Shown one piece after another: positions 10,101 through 15,274 of a DNA stretch of 36,913 nt. The first letter of the stretch is position 1. The number at the start of each line of letters is the position of its first letter. Made by a program: the position numbers and the translations under genes. The DNA is from Verrucomicrobiia bacterium (GTDB lineage Bacteria > Verrucomicrobiota > Verrucomicrobiia > Verrucomicrobiales > DEV007): positions 1-36,913 of the forward strand of contig JAUIGD010000014.1 of assembly GCA_030430255.1 (NCBI GenBank), read 5' to 3'. The notes beneath the pieces are model-generated. The model saw only the letters and a list, made by a program, of their open reading frames with translations. It did not search any database and was not told where the DNA came from.

Positions 10101-10412
10101 GGACAGAGCGAGCCCCGCCGCGCCGGTGATGTCTTCGAAGCGCAGGCCGCCGAGGTTGCGGTAGAGCCGGTCCGGCACCGGGCCGCCGGTGAGGAAGAGG
10201 TCGTGGAGGCCGTCGCCATCGAGGTCGCCCACCGCGATGCCGCCGCAGGCGAAGGCGCCGATGTAGAGGCGGTCGAGCGGGTGTTCGGTGTCGACCGGGT
10301 TGACGAAGTCGACCCCGGTGCGCGCGGCTGGGAGCTTGGCGAAAAGCGGTGCGGCCGGCGCGGCGACGGTCGGGCAGACGGCGGCGGTGAGGGCGTAGGC
10401 GAGGAGTCGCAT
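7113..10412 (-). CDS. Secreted FG-GAP/VCBS repeat protein, paralogue with one UnbV-like domain
   Basis: 1099 residues from ATG 10412. The track start at 10505 adds 31 Arg/Pro-rich residues ahead of a clear signal peptide (MRLLAYALTAAVCPTVAAPA), so I reject it. Architecture follows its neighbour: Asp-rich FG-GAP blades (DLDGDGLHDLFLTGG and many more), a UnbV-like segment at ~510-577 (VLRPGAGFLSS, LRVTWPDG), then a second propeller half. The canonical C-terminal UnbV domain present in the paralogue is absent: this protein stops at LVFLRNGLTIKAFLR, the point where the other continues into UnbV. It lies 77 bp upstream of the PEP-CTERM gene and is probably cotranscribed with it. Function unknown; envelope or extracellular location is likely. 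Confidence 0.85.
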   Translation of the reverse strand: MRLLAYALTAAVCPTVAAPAAPLFAKLPAARTGVDFVNPVDTEHPLDRLYIGAFACGGIAVGDLDGDGLHDLFLTGGPVPDRLYRNLGGLRFEDITGAAGLALSDPEDDRWSAGATLVDIDADGDLDIYVCRYDCPNQLWVNGGGAKFTERAAEFGLAITDASLSASFCDYDRDGDLDCFLLTRDFERAGGRPAEPPVEFAGGGWRVKEGFDRYYAVRELPGGKYEYINAGREDYLLRNDGGRFEDITAGSGLVGRDRGNSCIWWDYDGDGWQDLYVANDFRDPDRLYRNNRDGTFTDVIKVACPHTTWFSMGCDLGDFDGDGRPDLLVADMAGTSHYKSKTAMGEMGASREFLLTAEPRQYMRNALLMNTGTGILTDAALHAGLANSDWTWAVVAEDFDGDGREDVFFSNGVPRNFNDSDIQRTAADFIGKPEWDYFEDLPPRPERNLAFRNAGGLHFEDATAAWGLEHPGMSYAAVAADLDGDLDPDLVVASLDEPVAIYQNASAEGGTRWAKVTFPGGSAHGATVRPGDGAAEVLRPGAGFLSSGPMELCLAVGAGAGELRVTWPDGATTVHPALKAGEARALAPAEGGPAPPAPAAEPLFRPMPDCSLVRLEHEEPPFDDYARQPLLPYQHSRLGPAMAWADVDSDGRDDLYFGGSAGIAGRLYFHRGSGAMVMKSSRPFDAHAASEDSAALFFDADGDGAPDLFVASGSVEAEPGSRRYRDRLYLNDGSGRFVDASPALPDHRDSSSCIAAGDLDGDGDLDLFVGSRVVPGRYPEPPASRLLRNDSAPGAPKFTDITASVPGLGGAGLVAAALWADLDGDSRPDLALATEWGPVQFWYNTGDNAAPLRARNAGEAELRHGWWSALAAGDLDGDGDLDLLAGNFGTNTPYHPEPDKPELLFYGDVGGAGRPNLIEAKFEGEICFPRRGLSCSSHAIPGLRERVGTFHNFATSTLADLYGDTGLADALRLEAHTLESVVLRNEGAGVFTPHPLPLAAQLAPVNAIALRDFDGDGKLDAVLAQNSFAAQPEVGHLDGGLGVLLLGDGRGGFTASPPTASGVVVTGQASGAASPDLDGDGVADLVFLRNGLTIKAFLR

Positions 10413-10421
10413 GCGACCCGG

Positions 10422-10451
10422 ACTATGGCCCCGGCGTGACGCGAGGGGCAA
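10422..10451 (-). promoter_or_regulatory. Candidate promoter of the second VCBS gene
   Basis: Minus-strand TTGCCC, 18-base spacer, CATAGT, ending 9 bases before the ATG at 10412. This would give a leader of only a few bases. The -10 box matches TATAAT at four of six positions. Confidence 0.4.
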
Positions 10452-10536
10452 GCCGCTCCTGCTCGCCGGGCGGGGTGGCCCCCGGGGGGCTCGCCGGGCT
10501 TCCACCCGGTCCGATCGCGGCCCGTGTGGACGCCTG

Positions 10537-10549
10537 CCCCGATTCGGGG
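10537..10549. promoter_or_regulatory. Dyad CCCCGATTCGGGG in a divergent intergenic region
   Basis: A perfect 6+1+6 dyad between the divergent VCBS and CNNM genes, nested inside a wider inverted pair ACCCGGT (10504-10510) and ACCGGGT (10553-10559). The single-base centre suits an operator for a dimeric regulator better than an RNA hairpin. No regulator can be named. Confidence 0.25.
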
Positions 10550-10613
10550 TGAACCGGGTCCGTTGCGGCTCCCCTTGACCTCGCGCCGAGGTCGGCGATG
10601 GTCGCGCCCGTCG

Positions 10614-11750
10614 ATGGCACTGCTCATCTTCTACGTCCTACTGGCGCTCGGCGTCTCCTTCCTGTGCTCGATCCTCGAGGCGACGTTGCTTACCGTGACG
10701 CCGGCGAACCTCGCTGCCGCCCAGACCAAGGGGGCGCGCTGGGCGCATAAGATGACCGAATTGAAGGAGGACATCGAGCGCCCGCTGGCGGCGATTTTGA
10801 CCCTCAACACGGTCGCCCACACCATGGGTGCGGCCGGCGCCGGGGCGCAGTGGGCGAAGATCACCGGCAACACTTACGAGGCGGTGTTCTCCGCCGCCCT
10901 GACCTTGGCGGTGCTGGTGTTCACCGAGATCATCCCCAAGACGCTCGGCGCCCGCTACGCGATGTTCTTCGCGCGGCCGGTGGCTCACCTGCTGCCCGTC
11001 ATGCAGGTCGCGCTGGCGCCGTTGGTGGTGGTCTCCAAGTGGATCACGCGCCTCATTACCTTCGGCAAGGCCGCCGCGGCGGAACCGATGCACCGCGAGG
11101 AACTGCTCGCCGCGACGCAGATCGGCGAGGCCGAGGGGGCGATCGGCGCCCAGGAGTCGATGGTGGTCAAAAACATCCTGCGCCTGCACGAGATGCCGGT
11201 CTCCTCGATCATGACGCCGCGCACGGTGTTGTTCGCGCTGCCTCAGTCGCTGAGTTTGGAGGAGTTCGTCGACCGCGCCGCCGATCGCCCGTTCTCGCGG
11301 GTGCCGATCTACGGTGAAAACCGCGATGACATCACCGGGGTCGTGCTGCGCACGGACGCCTTCATCGCCCGCCTGCGCCAGGTGGAGGGCGAAGCGGAGG
11401 TGCCGGCGACGGTCGAGTCGCTGAAGAAACCCGTCGAGCTCGTCCCGGCGACGATGACGGTCGATACGCTGTTCCAAACCTTCGCCGACCGCGGTAGCCA
11501 CCTCAAGCTGGTGGCGAACGAGTTTGGGGTATTGGTAGGGTTGGTCACCCTCGAGGACGTCCTCGAGACGATCGTCGGCGTCGAGATCATCGATGAGACC
11601 GACGAGGTCGCTGACCTGCAGAAGTTCGCCCGCGACCTGTGGCGCAAGCGGGCTTCGACCAAGGGCATCGAGCTCCCGGACGAAGACGAGGAGGAGGGCG
11701 CCGACGGTGGCTCGGGCGAGGGCTCGGGGGCGACGCGCGGGGAAGCTTAG
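10614..11750 (+). CDS. CNNM (DUF21) transmembrane protein with paired CBS domains
   Basis: 378 residues from ATG 10614, which opens directly into the first membrane segment (MALLIFYVLLALGVSFLCSI); the track start at 10524 only adds Arg-rich residues. The CNNM/DUF21 region has about four hydrophobic segments in residues 1-150, with the family string FTEIIPKTLGARYA. A CBS pair covers ~198-326 (IMTPRTVLFALPQ, FSRVPIYGE, then EFGVLVGLVTLEDVLETIVG). The CorC_HlyC domain found at the end of many relatives is missing; the tail is instead an acidic, Gly-rich stretch. Relatives are linked to magnesium or other cation transport and homeostasis. Its TAG stop is the first three bases of the MITE-like element that follows, so the insertion may have set the C-terminus. 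Confidence 0.85.
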   Translation: MALLIFYVLLALGVSFLCSILEATLLTVTPANLAAAQTKGARWAHKMTELKEDIERPLAAILTLNTVAHTMGAAGAGAQWAKITGNTYEAVFSAALTLAVLVFTEIIPKTLGARYAMFFARPVAHLLPVMQVALAPLVVVSKWITRLITFGKAAAAEPMHREELLAATQIGEAEGAIGAQESMVVKNILRLHEMPVSSIMTPRTVLFALPQSLSLEEFVDRAADRPFSRVPIYGENRDDITGVVLRTDAFIARLRQVEGEAEVPATVESLKKPVELVPATMTVDTLFQTFADRGSHLKLVANEFGVLVGLVTLEDVLETIVGVEIIDETDEVADLQKFARDLWRKRASTKGIELPDEDEEEGADGGSGEGSGATRGEA

Positions 11751-11929
11751 CCCGAATCGATCACCAAGCTCCGGGCTGCGGCTCGCCCTCGTTGACGCTG
11801 AGGGTGTTGGCGTTGGGAACGGCTCGGGCAGGGTGTCCACCCAGCCGCTTCGCCGATCCCTGCCGCCGCCTACTCAGCGTTAACAAATGGCAGCGCCTCG
11901 CCTGCGAATGTGGTGATCGATCCGGGCTA
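11748..11929 (+). mobile_element. 182-bp MITE-like element, copy 1
   Basis: It starts TAGCCCGAATCGATCACCA and ends with the near-perfect inverted copy (TGGTGATCGATCCGGGCTA), 19 bases with one mismatch. A second inverted pair lies inside (GTTGACGCTGAG near the left, CTCAGCGTTAAC near the right). There is no coding capacity. A second copy of the same length lies inverted at 23127-23308. The left end overlaps the stop codon of the CNNM gene. The terminal inverted repeats and small size suggest a non-autonomous element moved by a transposase elsewhere in the genome; TA or CTAG at the ends could be target duplication. Confidence 0.75.
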
Positions 11930-11987
11930 GGGCGTGTTCGAATGCGCTTCGAGGCGCCAAATCTTGAGGGAGGAAGTGGTCCGTGGG

Positions 11988-12093
11988 GTTCCGCCCGGCC
12001 GCCTCGACATGGCTCTGGCCTCTTGCCATACGATCGGGGGGGCGCGGAGGCGGGACGCCTCCGGCACGGACATCGGCGGGACGCCGATGCCAC
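11988..12093 (-). repeat. Twin-hairpin repeat A, copy A1
   Basis: A 106-base unit repeated at 12325-12430 with about four differences by eye. It holds two hairpins with a three-base loop: CGGAGGCG-GGA-CGCCTCCG (12045-12063) and CATCGGCG-GGA-CGCCGATG (12071-12089). Read on the minus strand, the direction of the DUF1501 transcript, the loops are TCC. Confidence 0.8.
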
Positions 12094-12265
12094 ATCCGCG
12101 CCGCCGCCAGCCCGCATGGCGCTTGTTAAAGCCGAATCTTCGGTGGATTGGGTCGGAAAATGAGGAGCGATGCCCGCTCCAGGCGCCCCCAGGTGCTGTC
12201 GATTTAAGCGTGCGCCGAAGGGCCCGCCGAGTCGAGTTCGCAAGCGAACCCACGGGGAGCTGGGG

Positions 12266-12318
12266 TCAGGAGAGGCGCCGCCATCCGTTGGCGGCGCCCG
12301 GAGCTTGGTGAGCGAGAT
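12266..12318. repeat. Degenerate MITE relative with a perfect 9-bp hairpin
   Basis: The left half (AGGCGCCGCCAT, CGTTG) matches one arm of the 182-bp element and the right half (GCCCGGAGCTTGGTGA) matches the other arm, as if the middle had been deleted. The result is a hairpin GGCGCCGCC, loop ATCCGTT, GGCGGCGCC at 12274-12298. Confidence 0.55.
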
Positions 12319-12324
12319 CGCGCC

Positions 12325-12430
12325 GTTCCGCCCGGCCGCCTCGACATGGCTCTGGCCTCTTGCTGTACGGTCGGGAGGGCGCGGAGGCGGGACGCCTCCG
12401 GCACGGACATCGGCGGGACGCCGATGCCAC
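12325..12430 (-). repeat. Twin-hairpin repeat A, copy A2, after the DUF1501 gene
   Basis: Second full copy of repeat A, in the same orientation as A1. Its first hairpin (12408-12426, loop TCC on the minus strand) begins 16 bases past the DUF1501 stop and the second is at 12382-12400. The position suggests a role in 3'-end formation or RNA stability for that transcript; there is no T-run. Confidence 0.8.
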
Positions 12431-12442
12431 CTCGCGACTCCG

Positions 12443-13711
12443 CTACACGAACAGCTCGGAGACGGGCTGGGCGCCTTTCTTGACCAGCTCCATGGGGCGG
12501 CCGAGCGGGGTGGTCATCGTCTTCGTGTAGTCGATGCCCAAGGCGTGGCAGACGGTGGCGTGGAGATCTTGCGGGGCGACCGGGCGCTCGGCGGGCAGGA
12601 TGCCGTCTTCGTCGGAGGCGCCGACCAGGGTGCCCCCCTTGATCCCGCCGCCGGCCATGAGGCAGCTGAAGCAGCGCGCGTGGTGGTCGCGCCCGCCGCC
12701 GTCGTTGACGCGGGGCGTGCGCCCGAACTCGGACAAGACCATGACCAGCGTGCGGTCGAGGCGGCCGTCGGCGGCGAGGTCTTCGATCAGCGTGCCGATC
12801 GCCGGGTCCATCACCGCACCGTGGCCGCGCATGGCCGTGAAGATGTCGCTGTGGTTGTCGAAGCCGCCGCGGTTGACCTGGACGAAGCGCACCCCGGTCG
12901 AGGTCAGCTTGTTCGCCAGCAAGGTCGCGCGGCCGAACTCGGTCTCGCCGTAGCGGGCGAGCGCCCGGTCGTCGTCGTCGGTGAGGTCGAAGGCCTTCAA
13001 GGCCGGGCTGCGCATGAGCGCGACGGCGTCCTCCAGCGCGGTCTCCGTGGCCTTCAGTTCGCGGCTGGAGAGATCGCGGCTCATCTTGCCGTTCATCTTC
13101 GCCAGCAGGTCGAGGCGGCGGTTCCCCTGGACTTTGGTGATGCCTTCGGGGAAGGCCAGGTAGGGGTCGCGCTCACCGGGCTGGCCGACGTAGTAGGCCT
13201 CGACCTTCTGCCCGAGGTAGCCCGCGCGGGGGGCCATGCCGCCGATGCTGATGTAGCTCGGCAGCGCGCCGAGCGGCTCGCATTCGTGGGCGATGATCGA
13301 GCCGATGCCCGGGTGGACGATGTTCGGGTTCTGCCCGTAGGAGGTCTGCAACTCGTAGGTGGCGCGGCCGTGGTCGCCGTTGGTGCCGGCGACCGAGCGG
13401 ACCAGGGCGGAGTGCTTCATCTGCGACGCGACCTTGGGGAACACCTCCGCGATCTCGATGCCGTCGACGCTGGTCTTGATCGGGCTGAAATCACCGGCGG
13501 TCGGCCGCCCCGGCTTCGGGTCCCAGGAGTCGATGTGGCTCATGCCGCCGCCGAGCCAGAACAGGATCACGTGGTCCGCCATCGGCGCGTGCGCTTTGCC
13601 GTACTCGGCGAACAGGCGTTGCAGGGGCATGCCCAGCACTGCGGCGGTCGTGCCGGTGGCGGCGGCGAGCATCTTGCGGCGGGTCAGGTAGTAGTCTCGG
13701 CAGGCGGACAT
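12443..13711 (-). CDS. DUF1501 family secreted protein (sulfatase-like fold)
   Basis: 422 residues. The N-terminus has a twin-arginine signal (TRRKMLAAATGTTAAVLG), so export folded by the Tat system is likely. Family strings include VILFWLGGGMSHIDSWDPKP near residue 50, SVAGTNGDHGRATYELQTSY, NRGGFDNHSDIFTAM, and VMVLSEFGRTPRVNDGGGRD. DUF1501 proteins share the alkaline-phosphatase/sulfatase-type fold and are very numerous in Planctomycetota and Verrucomicrobiota, usually next to a cytochrome-c/DUF1549/DUF1553 gene; the substrate is unknown. Here that partner is at 15275-17851, with two lipoprotein genes in between, and all four genes point the same way with short gaps. It is the last gene of the unit and is followed by hairpin repeat A2. 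Confidence 0.9.
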   Translation of the reverse strand: MSACRDYYLTRRKMLAAATGTTAAVLGMPLQRLFAEYGKAHAPMADHVILFWLGGGMSHIDSWDPKPGRPTAGDFSPIKTSVDGIEIAEVFPKVASQMKHSALVRSVAGTNGDHGRATYELQTSYGQNPNIVHPGIGSIIAHECEPLGALPSYISIGGMAPRAGYLGQKVEAYYVGQPGERDPYLAFPEGITKVQGNRRLDLLAKMNGKMSRDLSSRELKATETALEDAVALMRSPALKAFDLTDDDDRALARYGETEFGRATLLANKLTSTGVRFVQVNRGGFDNHSDIFTAMRGHGAVMDPAIGTLIEDLAADGRLDRTLVMVLSEFGRTPRVNDGGGRDHHARCFSCLMAGGGIKGGTLVGASDEDGILPAERPVAPQDLHATVCHALGIDYTKTMTTPLGRPMELVKKGAQPVSELFV

Positions 13712-13768
13712 GGTGTTGGAGTCGGGTGCGAAGGTTGGGATGTGGAGGGCGCGGAGGCGCGGCGGTTC

Positions 13769-14512
13769 TCAGCCGAAGGTGGGTTTCGGGGCTTGCGAGC
13801 GAACGACGACGAAGGCGGCGGCCGCGGCGGCGATGACGCCGCCGAACACCGCCCAGAAGAGCCAGCCCGCCGGCGCACCGGGCTTGAACACGCCCTCGAT
13901 GTTCTTCGCCTTGCCGGTCAGGATGTCGGTCATGGAGTACTCCCAGACGACAGCGCCATCGACGACCTCGCCGTTGTGGGACACGGGATCCGCGTGGACG
14001 CGGACGGTGATCCCGCTGCCCTCCAGCATCTGGGCGAACATCGCCGCCCCCGCGGCTGCCTCGGGGTCGGCGGCATCGGCGAGCGGCATCGACAGTTTGT
14101 AGTTGCCGTCGGGGGTCTTCGTGATCGCCATGTCGGGCTCGTCACCCCCGCCGCCGCCGCCGCCCATCTCCTCGCCCAAGGCCGCTCCGGGGTCCTCGAG
14201 TTTCGTGACGTCCTTCACCTGGGCATCGATGATGATGTACTCGTGCGTGTCGTCCTCCTCCTCGCGGATCGTGTAGGACTTCACGTTCGGATCGTTCTTC
14301 ATCTCCTCCTCGATCTCCTTGACGTCGAGCGGGTTCTCCTCCCCATCCCCCATGCTCGCCGCCATCTCGAGCATCGCTTTGGAGACGCCCATCTTCATCA
14401 GCATCCGCCCGCTGCCGTCGTCGTGGATCCAGATGTCCTGCTCCACCTTGATGCAGGCGGGGAAGAAGACCGCGACCAAGGCGGCGAGACAGAGCAGGGG
14501 CAGGCGGCGCAT
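13769..14512 (-). CDS. LppM-like lipoprotein with C-terminal membrane anchor
   Basis: 247 residues. The signal ends in a lipobox with Cys20 (VAVFFPAC). The mature part starts with a beta-strand pattern, IKVEQDIWIHDDGSGRMLMK, that resembles the LppM/DUF3153 type of domain. The middle is acidic (EEIEEEMKNDPNVKSYTIRE) and contains a run of seven Gly. Near residues 217-238 lies a hydrophobic segment (WLFWAVFGGVIAAAAAAF) followed by a short basic tail, so the protein is probably held at both ends. It is a paralogue of the gene immediately upstream (same ADGSG/DDGSG start and DPNVKS motif), which lacks the membrane segment. The gap to that gene is 51 bp. Function unknown; the domain assignment is inferred from short motifs. 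Confidence 0.7.
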   Translation of the reverse strand: MRRLPLLCLAALVAVFFPACIKVEQDIWIHDDGSGRMLMKMGVSKAMLEMAASMGDGEENPLDVKEIEEEMKNDPNVKSYTIREEEDDTHEYIIIDAQVKDVTKLEDPGAALGEEMGGGGGGGDEPDMAITKTPDGNYKLSMPLADAADPEAAAGAAMFAQMLEGSGITVRVHADPVSHNGEVVDGAVVWEYSMTDILTGKAKNIEGVFKPGAPAGWLFWAVFGGVIAAAAAAFVVVRSQAPKPTFG

Positions 14513-14563
14513 GGGCTGGCGGGTGGAGGCGGGGCCGATGGAGAGCGGGATCGGGCGGCGCGT

Positions 14564-15199
14564 CTAGGGGTTGACCTCGGCGTCGATGGCGAGCCGCTCG
14601 CCGGTGGCGAGGTCGATGAGCTTCATCGACCAGACCGCGACGTCGCCGTCGAGTTCGCCGTTGTGCTTCTCCAGGGGACCGTGCAGGCGGAAGGTCATCG
14701 CGGCGTCGCCGAAGAGGGGTTCCATGAAGGCGCGGGCCTCTTTGTCGGCGACCTGGTCCTCGGGCGAGGCGATGTCCGCTTTGACCTGGAAGTTCCCGTT
14801 GTCGAGCTTGGTGATCTCGAAGCCGGCGTCGCCACCGAAGGGGTTGTTGTCGGCGTCCTCGAGCGGGACGGTGACGTCTTTGATCTCGACGTCGTAGATG
14901 AAGTGGATCTTGTCGCCGACCGCCTTCTCCTCGAACTTGACCGACTTCACGTTGGGGTCGGCCTCGAGTTTCTTCTTCTGGGCGGCGGTGTCGAAGGGGT
15001 CTTCGCCAGCCTCGCCGGCTTGGGCGGCGAAGCCCTTCATGGCCTCGATCGTCTCCTTGGCGACGATCATCTCGGAGACCGTCCGCCCGGAGCCGTCGGC
15101 GTTGATCCACATCTCCTGGTTGATGGTGATGCAGGAGCTGAGGGTGAGGGCGGCGAAGGCGGCGCCCACGAAGGCGGTGAATCGGCGGAGGGTGTTCAT
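14564..15199 (-). CDS. LppM-like lipoprotein
   Basis: 211 residues. The lipobox is LTLSSC with Cys23. The mature protein opens with ITINQEMWINADGSGRTVSE, matching the start of the neighbouring lipoprotein, and shares its DPNVKSVKFEEK and LDNGNFQVKADI patterns. There is no C-terminal membrane segment, so only the lipid should hold it. The two genes look like an old tandem duplication inside the DUF1501 / cytochrome-c unit. Upstream, a 10-base direct repeat TTTAGAAACC occurs twice, 13 bases apart. No function can be given beyond an envelope lipoprotein. Confidence 0.7.
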   Translation of the reverse strand: MNTLRRFTAFVGAAFAALTLSSCITINQEMWINADGSGRTVSEMIVAKETIEAMKGFAAQAGEAGEDPFDTAAQKKKLEADPNVKSVKFEEKAVGDKIHFIYDVEIKDVTVPLEDADNNPFGGDAGFEITKLDNGNFQVKADIASPEDQVADKEARAFMEPLFGDAAMTFRLHGPLEKHNGELDGDVAVWSMKLIDLATGERLAIDAEVNP

Positions 15200-15207
15200 G
15201 GTGATCG

Positions 15208-15230
15208 GGTTTCTAAACGTGGTTTCTAAA
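15208..15230 (-). repeat. Direct repeat TTTAGAAACC x2 before the lipoprotein gene
   Basis: GGTTTCTAAA on the plus strand at 15208-15217 and 15221-15230, period 13, just 9 bases before the ATG at 15199 on the minus strand. It is AT-rich compared with its surroundings. It may be a binding site for a regulator or part of a weak promoter. Confidence 0.35.
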
Positions 15231-15274
15231 TCGCTCTTTGATCGCGACAGGTATCGAGGTGAAGCGGGTGACGG

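Larger units (their letters stand above)
11751..12442. other. Gene-free repeat island between the CNNM and DUF1501 genes
   Basis: About 690 bases with no credible gene. In order it contains MITE copy 1, twin-hairpin repeat A1, an unassigned stretch (12094-12265) with the small palindrome GTTCGC-AA-GCGAAC at 12236-12249, a degenerate MITE relative, and twin-hairpin repeat A2. Short ORFs here lie across the repeats and look like nothing known. Confidence 0.7.

Noticed and set aside
4400-10300. Regular GTCGCCGTCGAGGTC-type repeats as a possible CRISPR or tandem array
   Set aside because: They are the codons of Asp-x-Asp-Gly-Asp-Gly calcium-binding loops in the FG-GAP blades, irregularly spaced and within a coding frame.
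7728-10439. 903-residue plus-strand ORF
   Set aside because: Same kind of shadow, opposite the second VCBS gene.
10461-10499. Direct repeat GCTCGCCGGGC x2 near the VCBS promoter
   Set aside because: Short and very GC-rich, so easily due to chance in this composition.
12094-12265. Possible RNA gene or transposase remnant in the unassigned part of the repeat island
   Set aside because: Only a small palindrome (GTTCGC-AA-GCGAAC) is visible; no tRNA-like fold or transposase motif could be supported.
11593-12311. Several short ORFs in the 11.7-12.4 kb gap
   Set aside because: They cover the MITE and hairpin repeats, which recur elsewhere outside coding frames, and show no protein motif.
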